A stretch of DNA of 64,000 nt, from contig NZ_DS996805.1 in the NCBI RefSeq assembly GCF_000156235.1, forward strand, positions 310,001 through 374,000, given 5' to 3'. Of this stretch, positions 7,949 to 18,300 are shown piece after piece. Numbering within the stretch: the stretch's first letter is position 1; each line of letters opens with the position of its first letter. Both the position numbers and the translations under genes were made by a program. The stretch comes from Pseudovibrio sp000156235. Lineage in GTDB: Bacteria; Pseudomonadota; Alphaproteobacteria; Rhizobiales; Stappiaceae. The notes under the pieces were generated by a model. That model made no database searches and was not told the DNA's origin. It saw nothing but the letters and a program-made list of their open reading frames with translations.

Positions 7949-10399
7949 ATGAGATTATTTTTAAAGTTCATTGGATATCTCTTTGGGATTTCAGTTGTTC
8001 TGGGGCTGATTGCAGCGGCCGGACTGTGGATTTATCTCAATGACATAACCAAGGATCTGCCGGATTACACCGCGCTGAAGGATTACGAACCACCAGTCAT
8101 GACACGTGTGCATGCTGCTGATGGTCATCTCATGTATGAGTTCGCGCGTGAGCGGCGTTTGTTTATTCCGATTCAGGCTATTCCTGACCGTGTGAAGCAG
8201 GCTTTCCTTTCTGCGGAAGATAAGAACTTCTATGAGCATATTGGTATTGATCCATGGGGCATTGGCCGTGCGGTGATCACCAACGTGCGCAACAGTGGTT
8301 CCGGTCGCCGACTTGTTGGTGCGTCCACCATTACGCAGCAGGTGGCGAAGAACTTCCTTCTGACCGGTGAGCAGAAGTACGAGCGCAAGATCAAAGAAGC
8401 GCTTCTGGCTCTACGCATTGAGCAGGCCTTCACCAAAGACGAAATCCTCGAACTTTATCTGAACGAGATCTATCTTGGGGTAGGGGCATATGGCGTTGGT
8501 GCTGCATCCCTGATCCTGTTTGATAAATCCGTTCATGAGCTCGAACTGCAAGAGATTGCGTATCTGGCTGCTGTTCCTAAAGGCCCATCCAACTATCACC
8601 CATACCGCTATCGTGATCGCGCGATTGAGCGTCGTAATTGGGTGATCGACCGTATGGTTGAGAATGGCTACGTTTCTGTTCAGGAAGGCATTGAAGCAAA
8701 AGCGAAGCCTCTGGATGTGAAGCTGCGCCCAACAGGAAACCTTGTAAGAGGGTCTGAGTACTTCTCTGAAGCTGTGCGTCGTCAGTTGGCTGCTCAATAT
8801 GGCGAAGAGAAGCTCTATGAGGACGGTTTGTCCGTTCGGACCTCTCTTAACCCTGATATGCAGCTGAAAGCCCGTAAAGCCCTGCGTGATGGTCTGGTTG
8901 ACTTTGACCATAAGCGTGGCAAGTGGCGTGGTCCGATTGGTAACATCGAAATCGCTTCCAGCGACTGGGGTGCTGCTCTCGACAAAGTTCAGACCCTGAA
9001 TGATGTTCCTGAGTGGACCAGTGCTGTTGTTCTTTCTGTAAGCAATCAGAAGGCTGTTGTTGGTCTTCGTCCAGAGCGCCTTGCGAACCGTAAGCTCTCT
9101 ACTGAGCGTGTACGCGCTGATTTGAACCTGAGCGATATGAAATGGGCGCGCGTTAATGGACGCGCTCCGCGTAATGTTCAGGAAGTGCTGAACCCGGGCG
9201 ATGTTGTTTACATACAGCGTATGCCAAGCGGTAAGTACGTTCTACGTCAGGTTCCGGAGGTTTCCGGGGCTTTGGTGGCGATGGATCCGCATACCGGTCG
9301 TGTTCTGGCGCTTGTTGGTGGCTTCAGCTATGCAGAGAGCCAGTTTAACCGCGCGACACAGGCTTGGCGTCAGCCTGGCTCTGTTTTCAAGCCGTTCGTT
9401 TATGCAGCCGCGCTGGATAATGGCTATACGCCGTCTTCCGTGGTGCTGGATGCGCCGGTTGAAATTGAACAGGGACCGGGACAGGACCCATGGAAGCCGC
9501 AGAACTACGGCGGCAAGTTCTATGGTCCATCCACTTTGCGGACAGGTATTGAACTTTCCCGTAACGTGATGACTGTGCGCCTTGCTCAGGACATGGGCAT
9601 GGATCTGGTTTCCGAGTATGCGCGCAGCTTTGGCATTGATGACAACATGATGCCAGTGCTCTCCATGTCTCTGGGTGCTGGTGAAACCACTGTGATGCGT
9701 ATGACCGCTGCGTACTCCATGATGGCCAACGGTGGTCGCCGTGTGCAGCCAACTCTGATTGACCGCATTCAGAACCGTTATGGTGAGACCATCTATCAGA
9801 ACGACCAGCTGGTCTGCACCAACTGCTCTGAAGAGTATTGGGATAATCAGGCTGAGCCTGAGCTGATCGATACTCGCGAGCAGGTGCTCGACCCAATGAC
9901 GGCTTACCAGATCACCTCCATGATGGAAGGTGTAGTACAGCGCGGTACGGCGACAGGCGTTAAGGCTGTTGGTCGTCCGGTTGCTGGTAAGACTGGTACC
10001 ACCAACGATGAGCGTGATGCTTGGTTCGTGGGCTTTACGCCTGAACTGACCGTTGGTGTGTTTGTTGGTTACGACACGCCTCGCAAGATGGGTAAGGGCG
10101 CGACTGGTGGTCAGGTTGCTGCGCCAATCTTCACAGCGTTCATGAAAGATGCGCTGCAGGATGCGCCTCCACTTGAGTTCCGTGTTCCTAATGGTTTGCG
10201 TCTGGTTTCCATCAACCGCCGCACAGGTCTGCGGGCATCTGCAGGCGCTCCGGGCACCATTCTGGAGTCCTTCAAACCAGGTACGTCTCCACCAGACAGT
10301 TACTCTGTGATTGGCTTCCAGGATGAGATTGGTATCCGTCAGGATCTTTCTCCGGAAGCAGGGCGGGCGGTTATGTCCGGTACCGGTGGTCTTTACTAA
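7949..10399 (+). CDS. mrcA: Penicillin-binding protein 1A (bifunctional transglycosylase/transpeptidase)
   Basis: A class A PBP of 816 residues that polymerises and cross-links peptidoglycan at the inner-membrane surface. One N-terminal membrane anchor (about residues 8-30) precedes the GT51 domain, with catalytic E90 in the SAEDKNFYEHIGID motif. The transpeptidase domain has S478 and K481 (GSVFKPF), an SRN triad and K681-T-G. An OB-like insert lies between the two domains, as in PBP1A. The gene follows the amidase in the same direction with a 267-base gap, a common pairing in alphaproteobacteria. The name ponA would be equally valid. Confidence 0.95.
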   Translation: MRLFLKFIGYLFGISVVLGLIAAAGLWIYLNDITKDLPDYTALKDYEPPVMTRVHAADGHLMYEFARERRLFIPIQAIPDRVKQAFLSAEDKNFYEHIGIDPWGIGRAVITNVRNSGSGRRLVGASTITQQVAKNFLLTGEQKYERKIKEALLALRIEQAFTKDEILELYLNEIYLGVGAYGVGAASLILFDKSVHELELQEIAYLAAVPKGPSNYHPYRYRDRAIERRNWVIDRMVENGYVSVQEGIEAKAKPLDVKLRPTGNLVRGSEYFSEAVRRQLAAQYGEEKLYEDGLSVRTSLNPDMQLKARKALRDGLVDFDHKRGKWRGPIGNIEIASSDWGAALDKVQTLNDVPEWTSAVVLSVSNQKAVVGLRPERLANRKLSTERVRADLNLSDMKWARVNGRAPRNVQEVLNPGDVVYIQRMPSGKYVLRQVPEVSGALVAMDPHTGRVLALVGGFSYAESQFNRATQAWRQPGSVFKPFVYAAALDNGYTPSSVVLDAPVEIEQGPGQDPWKPQNYGGKFYGPSTLRTGIELSRNVMTVRLAQDMGMDLVSEYARSFGIDDNMMPVLSMSLGAGETTVMRMTAAYSMMANGGRRVQPTLIDRIQNRYGETIYQNDQLVCTNCSEEYWDNQAEPELIDTREQVLDPMTAYQITSMMEGVVQRGTATGVKAVGRPVAGKTGTTNDERDAWFVGFTPELTVGVFVGYDTPRKMGKGATGGQVAAPIFTAFMKDALQDAPPLEFRVPNGLRLVSINRRTGLRASAGAPGTILESFKPGTSPPDSYSVIGFQDEIGIRQDLSPEAGRAVMSGTGGLY

Positions 10400-10550
10400 A
10401 ACTCTTCATGGGCTGGTCATGCTAACTGCGCGACCAGCCCACAGTTTCTGTGGTCTGACTGATTGCGGAAATGATTTGCTGCGACTATGTTCGCAACCGA
10501 CGCAGTGCAATTGACTGCATTAAAGTTTTTTCAAAACAGTGAGGTATCCG

Positions 10551-11682
10551 ATGCGCGCCGAAATGGAGGCCATCGTCGACGAAATCAAGCAGGCCATAAG
10601 CCTGCTGAGGAGGCATCTTTGACTGGGACGTCGCACTTGTCCGTCTAGATGAACTCAATGCGCTTTCTGAAGATCCAGATCTTTGGAATGACCCGACGAA
10701 TGCGCAAAAACTTATGCGTGAACGCCAGCAGCTTGATGACAGCATCAACGGCGTTCGCAAGCTTGAGCAGGATCTCGTTGACAATCAGGAACTGATTGAA
10801 ATGGGCGAGATGGAGGACGATCAGTCTGTCGTTGACGAGGCTGAGGGTGCTCTGAAAGCTATGCTTGAGCAGGTCAATAAGCTTCAGTTGCAGTCTCTGC
10901 TTTCCGGTGAAGCCGATGGCAACGACACTTACATAGAGATCAACTCTGGTGCAGGTGGTACGGAGAGCCAGGACTGGGCCAGCATGTTGCTGCGTATGTA
11001 TCGTCGTTGGGGCGAACAGCACGGCTACAAAGTTGAGCTGATGGAATACAACGACGGTGAAGAAGCTGGCATCAAGTCTGCGACTTTGCTTGTGAAGGGC
11101 GAGAATGCCTATGGCTGGATGAAGACCGAAGCTGGTGTTCACCGTCTGGTTCGTATCTCCCCATATGACTCCAATGCACGCCGTCATACGTCCTTTGCAT
11201 CTGTCTGGGTTTATCCGGTTATTGATGACAGCATCAATATCGAGATTAATGAGGCCGACTGCCGCATTGATACCTACCGTGCGTCCGGTGCAGGCGGTCA
11301 GCACGTGAACACGACTGACTCTGCTGTTCGTATCACGCACAATCCGACAGGTATTGTTGTTCAGTGTCAGAGCGAACGTTCTCAGCATAAGAACCGCGCC
11401 ACCGCGTGGGACATGCTGCGTGCGCGTCTTTATGAGGCTGAGTTGCAACGCCGTGAAGAGCAGGCCAACAAGGATGCCGCCTCTAAGACCGATATCGGTT
11501 GGGGCCACCAGATCCGCTCTTACGTTCTGCAGCCATACCAGTTGGTGAAGGATCTGCGAACCGGTGTTGAAAGCACTGCACCTTCTGACGTTCTGGATGG
11601 TGATCTGGACAAGTTCATGGAAGCAACGCTCGCGCATCGCGCCTTCGGCAATGCTCCTGCAGCGGTTGAAGATCTGGACTAA
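10551..11682 (+). CDS. prfB: Peptide chain release factor 2 with programmed +1 frameshift
   Basis: RF2 reads UAA and UGA stop codons. Translation starts at the ATG at 10551 (GAGG site upstream) and meets an in-frame TGA at 10620-10622 after 23 codons. The classical slip site is intact: AGGAGG at 10608-10613, three bases, then CTT-TGA-C. Ribosomes shift +1 on CTT and continue with GAC at 10621, giving about 376 residues, so the product is join(10551..10619,10621..11682). The GGQ hydrolysis motif is at residues 248-250. The stop-recognition tripeptide reads SPY (203-205) where E. coli has SPF. When RF2 is scarce the frameshift is favoured, which is autoregulation. Confidence 0.97.
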
Positions 11683-11708
11683 GTCTTATCTTCTGCAATG
11701 AATGAAAG

Positions 11709-11735
11709 AAGCCCCGGAGCTCAGTTTCGGGGCTT
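11709..11735. terminator. Intrinsic terminator after prfB
   Basis: An AAGCCCCG / CGGGGCTT-type stem followed by TTTTTG. It ends prfB transcripts and overlaps the stop codon of the converging small gene at 11721. Confidence 0.85.
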
Positions 11736-12209
11736 TTTGTTTTCAAGGCAGTCTTTATCAGGAAGGTTTTGCTTGATCTTGATCGGTTTGCGCGGTGTGA
11801 ATGTGATTGTTGTGCTGTAGCAGCGATCTTCGCTGGTCAGATGTATTGTGTCGATTACATCAGAAATGCTTGCGTTCTCTTGCATATGATCGCTTTTGAA
11901 AATCTGATTTGAAACCGGAAGATTGATGTAGAAGTTACCCTCGCCATGTGGAACTACCAGTATCCCTTCACACAAGTAGTCTTTGCATTTTTCTGCGGTT
12001 TCGACGCGAAAGAGTTGCAAGGAGTAGGTTGAGTGAACTCGCGTATTTTCCGTGTCTTCTTGCTTCAGTACGCCATCTTTAATCAGAGGTCTCAGCTCAC
12101 TAGGTGAGGCCTCTGAAAAAGTGGTGATCATTGTTCGTGCGTAACTGATGTTTGGGAAAGCGATTAAAAGAAGAAGTAGGATTAGGTAAAGCGGAAATTT
12201 CTGTCTCAT
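11721..12209 (-). CDS. Hypothetical secreted protein
   Basis: I do not recognise this protein. Read from the ATG at 12209 it has about 162 residues and begins MRQKFPLYLILLLLLIAF, a strong signal peptide ending near ISYA. An upstream ATG at 12242 would put 11 poorly placed residues before it. The mature part contains three or more cysteines (EKCKDYLCEG and DRCYS), suggesting disulfides in the periplasm, and ends with a lysine-rich tail. No ribosome site is obvious for either start. It lies alone, converging on prfB and sharing its terminator region. Confidence 0.6.
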   Translation of the reverse strand: MRQKFPLYLILLLLLIAFPNISYARTMITTFSEASPSELRPLIKDGVLKQEDTENTRVHSTYSLQLFRVETAEKCKDYLCEGILVVPHGEGNFYINLPVSNQIFKSDHMQENASISDVIDTIHLTSEDRCYSTTITFTPRKPIKIKQNLPDKDCLENKKPRN

Positions 12210-12319
12210 TGCAAAGCACACGAAAGTTTTTGAGGCACACATAGGATAAGTATGAACTTAACCTATGTTGCTCTGTGTGTATTGCAAGTCAGGATACATG
12301 AAACATGCAGTCGATATGG

Positions 12320-13606
12320 TCACGGCAGGTTGAGGGCGACCTTGGTTTGCTGTTTTGGGCGGAAGATCGCTGCTAGTCTGTCGCCTGTGCGGATGAAGCG
12401 CATTGGGTTGACAGGTTTGCCGTTCAGGCGCACTTCGTAGTGAAGGTGAGGGCCGGTGGAGCGGCCTGTGTTGCCGACTGTGCCGACCAGATCGCCCATG
12501 TTGACGCGTTGACCTTCACTCACCAAAAGCTTTTGCATGTGGGCGTAGCGGGTGATCAGGCCGTTGTCGTGAACAATCTCTACAGACAGACCATAGCCGC
12601 CGTTGTAGCGGGAGAGTGAGACGATACCAGCGCCGGTTGCTTTCACAGGGGTTCCGCGGCTGGCTTTGAAATCGAGCCCGGTGTGAATTGCCGGTTTGCC
12701 GAGGAATGGATCGGTGCGTGCTCCATAAGGGCTGGAGACGTTGAAGCTGTTCAGCGGTCGCCCAAATGGGAGAGCGTCCACCTTCGCGTTCAGTTCAATG
12801 CGCTGTTCGATGATCCGGCGGGCTGCAACCATGCTGCTGTCGAGATCCGCCGTTCCAATGTCCTGATAGATGCCACCAGCAGAAGAGCGAGGTGTGACAA
12901 ATGCAGGCTGAGAGACACCGGCTTTCTTGAGTAGGGTGTTGGCCCGTTTGATGTCGTCCAGTGCGGCTTGCGTGTAAGCCGTCAGCAGAAGCTGGCCTTG
13001 AGCTTGCTTGGAGTAGAAATCTTTGTGTGTTGTTGCCTGTTGCTCTGCAGAGGTCTTTTTTCCAGACAGTGTGCCAAGAATATCCAGCGGTGCAGAGCTG
13101 TTCTGCTGCGGCGCATAGGACAGACTTGCTGTTGTAGCTGCAGGTGTCGTGCTCTTGAGCGGTTTGCGCTTTGGAGACGGTGGGATTGCGGAAAGGACGA
13201 GGTTGGACTGCTCTGCAAGTGTTACCAGAGCTTCGATTTCTCTGAACTGGCGCAGCAACAGTTCTTGCTGTTTACGGGCCGGAGCGCTCAAACCAGAAGC
13301 GTCCTGATCCATGCGGCCTCTCAGCTCTCCAAGCTGAAATTTGAGGTCCCGGATTTCGCTTTCATAGTTTTCACGGAGAGCTATTTCTCTGGATAATGTT
13401 GAATTAAGTCGTATCTCGCTGAGAGACTGCTGAAAGCTGCTTGCTAATACTGCAGAGACCACAGCCGTGGCTGCGAGACCGGAAATCCAATAGGCCACGG
13501 GCGGAATTGATCGCAGCTCAGATGTGATGCGCGAAAGCCACATTGGACCATCCAACTTCAATTGACTGTAATTGCTGGAAAACTCACTGCACCTAGAAAG
13601 TTTCAT
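12320..13606 (-). CDS. M23 family metallopeptidase (LytM-type), membrane-anchored with coiled coil
   Basis: A 428-residue envelope protein. A transmembrane anchor (about residues 35-58) is followed by a coiled-coil stretch (about 65-145), a Pro/Ser/Thr-rich linker, and a C-terminal Peptidase_M23 domain. That domain has the zinc motifs HTGLDF and HLHYEV and the second His in RYAHMQK, so it looks enzymatically competent. Members cut peptide cross-links or activate amidases during division. A TTAACCAT half-site, typical of CtrA targets, lies ~64 bases upstream. It is not in an operon with its neighbours. Confidence 0.9.
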   Translation of the reverse strand: MKLSRCSEFSSNYSQLKLDGPMWLSRITSELRSIPPVAYWISGLAATAVVSAVLASSFQQSLSEIRLNSTLSREIALRENYESEIRDLKFQLGELRGRMDQDASGLSAPARKQQELLLRQFREIEALVTLAEQSNLVLSAIPPSPKRKPLKSTTPAATTASLSYAPQQNSSAPLDILGTLSGKKTSAEQQATTHKDFYSKQAQGQLLLTAYTQAALDDIKRANTLLKKAGVSQPAFVTPRSSAGGIYQDIGTADLDSSMVAARRIIEQRIELNAKVDALPFGRPLNSFNVSSPYGARTDPFLGKPAIHTGLDFKASRGTPVKATGAGIVSLSRYNGGYGLSVEIVHDNGLITRYAHMQKLLVSEGQRVNMGDLVGTVGNTGRSTGPHLHYEVRLNGKPVNPMRFIRTGDRLAAIFRPKQQTKVALNLP

Positions 13607-13669
13607 CGGATGACCACTTGCTCAGTTTGCCTACTGGAAATGATTTGTTAAATTCGATTAAAGTTAGTT

Positions 13670-13677
13670 ATGGTTAA
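13670..13677 (-). promoter_or_regulatory. CtrA-like half-site upstream of M23 peptidase
   Basis: TTAACCAT on the minus strand matches the strong CtrA half-site. The partner half is not a clean match at seven bases, so this is a weak call. Confidence 0.3.
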
Positions 13678-13700
13678 TAAAGTCTAAGTGCGGTGTATCA

Positions 13701-14585
13701 TTAGGTCAATTTGATGAGTGGGCGGTAGAAGCCCGGAGTGAGGCCAGCTTCAGATCTTGCCCTGTCATTAAACGGGGGCTTCAGTGGTCCTTTGAAATGC
13801 TGTTTTACGAGCTGTTGAAAACGCGGCTCCGGACGGACGCGCTGGCGGTCGCACATGAAGCGGAACCACTTTGCGCCAAAGGCAACGTGTCCTTTTTCAT
13901 CCCGGTAGATCACATGCAGCACACTAGCCGTGTCCTCGTCACCCGTCGCGTTGGCCTTCTCGATCATGGATGGTGTGATGTCGAGGCCGCGTGCTTCCAG
14001 CACCAGCGGGATGATTGCCAGACGAGCCAACAGATCCTTGCCGGTGGATTGAGCCGCCTGCCATAGTCCATCATGGGCAGGGAGGTCGCCGTACGCTGCG
14101 CCTAGTTTTGCCAGTCGTTCCTGAATGAGTGTGAAGTGTTTTGCTTCTTCCAGACCTACGCGGACGAAATCATCGTAGTAAGAGCGCGGCATTGGTACAT
14201 GTGTGAAGCGGCCAATCAGATCCCAGGTGAGATCGATAGCATTCAGCTCGATATGGGCCAATGAGTGGAGTAGGGCGACCTTGCCGTTTTTGCCGCCAAC
14301 GGCGCGCTTTGGCATATCGCGAGGTGGAAGTAGTTCTGGTTTGGCCGGGCGGCCCGGGCGGTCCGGCATAAGCCTTTCAGCGGACCCTCTTGAAATGGAG
14401 AGTGCGCCTTTGAACCATTGATTGGCCACATAGTAGGCAAGCGCGACTTTCAGCTCCAGATCAGGTGTCTCCAGAATCTGGCGTGCACCGTCCTTGAGCG
14501 ACTTTACACTGATATATTCAGGGAGGTTGAGATGCGCTTGTCCAGCAAACGCATCTGCTTCATTCTTGCCCGGTAGTTTTGGCAT
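13701..14585 (-). CDS. DUF455 family ferritin-like protein
   Basis: A 294-residue helical protein with the pattern of DUF455, a ferritin-like domain family of unsettled function. Metal-ligand-like residues appear as HSLAHIELNAID, GLEEAKHF and YRDEKGHVAFG, the usual Glu/His carboxylate-bridged di-iron arrangement. The gene ends 13 bases short of the M23 upstream half-site. It begins 3 bases after the Bcp peroxiredoxin stop, so the two are almost certainly cotranscribed. That suggests a link to iron or oxidative chemistry, which is inference. Confidence 0.85.
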   Translation of the reverse strand: MPKLPGKNEADAFAGQAHLNLPEYISVKSLKDGARQILETPDLELKVALAYYVANQWFKGALSISRGSAERLMPDRPGRPAKPELLPPRDMPKRAVGGKNGKVALLHSLAHIELNAIDLTWDLIGRFTHVPMPRSYYDDFVRVGLEEAKHFTLIQERLAKLGAAYGDLPAHDGLWQAAQSTGKDLLARLAIIPLVLEARGLDITPSMIEKANATGDEDTASVLHVIYRDEKGHVAFGAKWFRFMCDRQRVRPEPRFQQLVKQHFKGPLKPPFNDRARSEAGLTPGFYRPLIKLT

Positions 14586-14588
14586 TCT

Positions 14589-15086
14589 TTACTGGCTCAG
14601 ACTCTTCAGTTCTTCCAAGACCTTTTCGACGTGGCCGGGAACGCGGACCTTACGCCAGATCTTGGCAATCTTGCCCGTTTTATCTATGAGAAACGTCGAG
14701 CGTTCAACGCCCATGTACTTCTTTCCGTACATGTTTTTTTCTACCCAGACACCGTAGGCCTCGCAGACCTCTTTGTCGGTATCTGCCCCAAGTGTGACAG
14801 TTAGCCCGTGTTTCGCCTTAAACTTGTCATGCTTTAGTGCTGTATCGGGCGAAATGCCAATGATAACAGCATTGTGTTTTTGAAACTCAGCTGCATGTTC
14901 GGTAAAGGCAATTGCTTCCTTGGTGCAGCCGGGCGTGTCATCTTTAGGATAAAAGTAAACAACGACTGACTGGCCAGTTTGTTCTGATAAAATGAATTGT
15001 CCTTGCGAATCTGTGGCTAAGGAGAAATCCGGTGCTGGCATTCCTTCCAGCGGTAAGGAAGGTGTCGCATCTTTTGTATCAGGCAT
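14589..15086 (-). CDS. bcp: Thioredoxin-dependent thiol peroxidase, Bcp/PrxQ family
   Basis: A 165-residue peroxiredoxin that reduces peroxides in the cytoplasm. The peroxidatic cysteine is C54 in DDTPGCTKEA. The usual resolving cysteine five residues later is absent (isoleucine at 59), so the enzyme either works as a 1-Cys type or uses the cysteine in KEVCEAYG. The gene is first in a two-gene unit with the DUF455 protein. A short inverted repeat (15148-15164) lies in the upstream intergenic region. Confidence 0.92.
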   Translation of the reverse strand: MPDTKDATPSLPLEGMPAPDFSLATDSQGQFILSEQTGQSVVVYFYPKDDTPGCTKEAIAFTEHAAEFQKHNAVIIGISPDTALKHDKFKAKHGLTVTLGADTDKEVCEAYGVWVEKNMYGKKYMGVERSTFLIDKTGKIAKIWRKVRVPGHVEKVLEELKSLSQ

Positions 15087-15147
15087 TCTTTATTTGCTCC
15101 TGGGGTGTGCAATTTGTCTCTCAGGACTGCGTTTTTCTACATGGTGT

Positions 15148-15164
15148 AGATAAGTAATTTATCT
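15148..15164. promoter_or_regulatory. Inverted repeat between bcp and the AsmA-like gene
   Basis: AGATAA-GTAAT-TTATCT, a perfect 6-bp inverted repeat placed between two divergent genes, 62 bases upstream of bcp. An operator is possible; the regulator is unknown. Confidence 0.3.
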
Positions 15165-15351
15165 TGCAGAGCACCTGTGATCACGCGATGCTAGCGCAGG
15201 TTACGATTCGAGCATACTCGAACGGACTACTAAAACAGGGAATAAGATTCTGGCTGTTGATGTTGGGAATTCAGCAGAGCTTGAAAGCTCTTCGGTTACA
15301 CGCCGTTTTAAGCGCCGCGTTGTCTGGGGCGTTGTTTGTGTTTTTCTGTTT

Positions 15352-18300
15352 TTGACGATTGGTTTTGGCGGTTACCGTTTGATGAGCGGGCCGGTTTCTG
15401 TGCCTTATCTGGTGGATTGGGCGATCCGTCAGTTTGAAAGCAAGGCACTGAATGTCACGGTCGGCAGTGCCCAGTTTGACCTGTTTGGCGACAACGGCAG
15501 CCGTATCATTCTTGAAGACTCTCTCATCCGTGTCAAAGGGCGCACAGCTGCGACTGTTCTGCTGCCCCGGGCTGAGATTGGTATCAATCTCTCCGGTCTT
15601 TTGACGGGTGATCTAGAGATCACCAGTGTGGCGCTTGAACGCCCATCTGCAACCATTCGGCTGGCGAGCGGTTCAGAGCCTTTGCCACGGGTTCAGAACC
15701 GTGTTGTTGCGATTGACAAATTTAGTGTGATTGCTGTTGAAGAACTCAAGCGCTGGCACCTTGAAAAGGTTGCAATTGAGTACGGCCGACTGGTGATCAA
15801 CACTCAAGGAGAAGAGTTCGTCGCTGATGGCATTGATGCAAATGCCGTACTGCTGGATGACCTTTCCTTTGCTGTGAACGCGAAGATTGTGGGCCGTGAA
15901 GGGGATTGGTCATGGGATCTAAAACGGACTGTTACGCCTGAAACGGGTGTTCGCAATATCTCCGTCAATTTGCGCGATGCTTCCCTGCGTGACCTGCTGC
16001 CAACACACAGTTTTGCCCGCGATGATAAACTGGCAAGTACCCGCTTGTCCGTTGAAGCCAGTGCTGAGCTTTGGGCGACAGGCGAGTTTGTCAGCGCAGA
16101 TATGAATGTGCGGACGTCTCCGATCTTCATCCGCACTGCGCCAGACAATTCCATCACCGTTGATGAAGCGTACCTGGATCTGAAACTGCAGCGCGACACT
16201 CCGGATATTATCGTTGGCCGGTCATATCTGCGCCGCAAGAACACGCGTGTGGTGTTTGGCGGTGTGTTGCAGCCACCTGTCACTGAGGGGGCAGAATGGA
16301 ACTATTCTCTGGGCTCTCGTGAGATCGTACTGGCACCTGCGGATGTGAACTCGCCGCCACTGCTTTTCCCGGATGCGTATGCGTCTGGCTCGTTTGATCC
16401 GGCGAACTCTCTGATTTCAATTGAGCGAGCACGTGCCGTTGGTCTTGATGCGGACATTAATGTAGCCGGTTCTTTCTATTATGGTCAGCCGGGGCCTTCT
16501 TTGGCTCTTTCTGTTTACACACCAAGCCTGAGCTTTGGTGAGGTGCTGCAGGTTTGGCCGACGATTACTGCGCCGAAAACCCGCGACTGGTTGATCAATC
16601 ATCTTGGCCCTGGTCGTGTTGATAATGTGTATCTGGACTTGGCGCTTGGGCCTGCTGCCTTTGATGGTGATAAGGCAACGCCTGCCTGGCAGGGGAATGG
16701 GCTGACAGCGACATTTGATGTGATTGATGGTTCTATCAAGGCGTTGAAGTCACTTCCTGTGGTGCGTGATCTGACTGGATCAGGGAAGATTGAAAACGAA
16801 GACTTTTCGATCTCTGGCACCAACGGTCACTTCCGTATGCAAGATGGCAATATCGTTAAGGTTCCGGAAGTTCAGTTTGCCATCAAGAAGATCGCAGGAC
16901 CGGGTATTCAGCCAGCAGAGCTTTCTGTTGTTGTGACGGGCCGGGCAGATGATCTTGGTGTACTGGCAGATTCTGAGCCGATCAACGCACTGGACGGCTT
17001 TAGCGTGGTGCCTGCGGATCTTTCCGGTACAGGTGAGGTACGCGTTGAGGCATCGTTCCCGCTTGCTAAGAACCTGAAAGTCAAGGACGTTGACTGGCGC
17101 GCCAATCTGGATCTGAAAGATTTTTCCAGTAAAGCGAAGATTTCAGGTCAGACCATTGAAAACGCGGATCTTATTGTTCAGGCAGATACGAAACAGACGC
17201 TGATTACCGGTAAGGGTAAGCTCAACGGGTTCCAGTCTGAGATCGATCTGAGTACCAGCCGTGATGGCAGTGGCGGTGAAGACCGTCAGGGCGTCACGTT
17301 TGTTGCGAATGCAAAGGACCTGAAAGACTATGGCGTCGATCTTCAGGATTACATCAAGGGTCCGATCAAGGTCAGCTATGAGGATAGCGGCGGTGCGCAG
17401 GTGTTTGAGCTGGATCTGGCGAAAGCTTCCATCAATGTGAGGGAAGTTGGTTGGAGTAAGGTTCCTGGTGTCCGTGCAACTGCGCGTTTCCGTGTGACCA
17501 GTTCAGGTAATGCCAAGACACTGCATAACTTCTCGTTCCTCTCTGAGGGAGTGGAAGTGCGTGGCAATCTGAAGATTGATAGTAGTGGCAAGTTGTCTCT
17601 GGCTGATTTTTCTGCTTTCAACTTGCGGCCGAATGATAATGCGAAGATGACTGTTCGCCCTCGTCGTGGTGGGGGCTACAAGGTTGTGCTGAATGCCGAG
17701 CGCTTTGATGGTCGTGCCCTGCTGGATAGTTTTGGTGGCGATGGCGGTTCATCTGCTGGCAAAGGCAGGAGAGACGTCGTTGAGGTTGACCTGAGCTTCC
17801 GTCGCTTGATTGGTTACAGAGGCGTTCAGGCGTCCAACGTGCGCGTCGATGGACTGTTCCGTGGCGAGAGCCCAGTCGATCTGACAGTCTCTGGAGCGAC
17901 CTCCAGTCGTGGTCAGTTCAACTTCACGGTTGGTGGTGAAGGTAAGCACCGTTTTGCGAAGGGTAAGCTGAACAATACCGGCGAGTTCCTGCGCTTCATG
18001 GACATCTTCCCGCGTATGCGTGGTGGTAGCGGACGTGTTGATATTCAGATGCCGAGCGATACCAACTGGGCTGGTCAGCTGACGGTGACGAACTTCTCTA
18101 TTACAGAAGATCCAGCCATTAAGGCGTTGAAGGGCATCAAGCCGCGTGAAATTCGTGGTTCGCGGAACAGTGAAGTCTACTCGGCTGCGGTGAACTCGGG
18201 TGAGGCATCATTCCAGAAGATGCGCATGCAGTTCTCCCGTAATGGCGATACGCTGAATGTTTCCAAAGGAACGCTGAGCGGCGCGATTATTGGCGGGACG

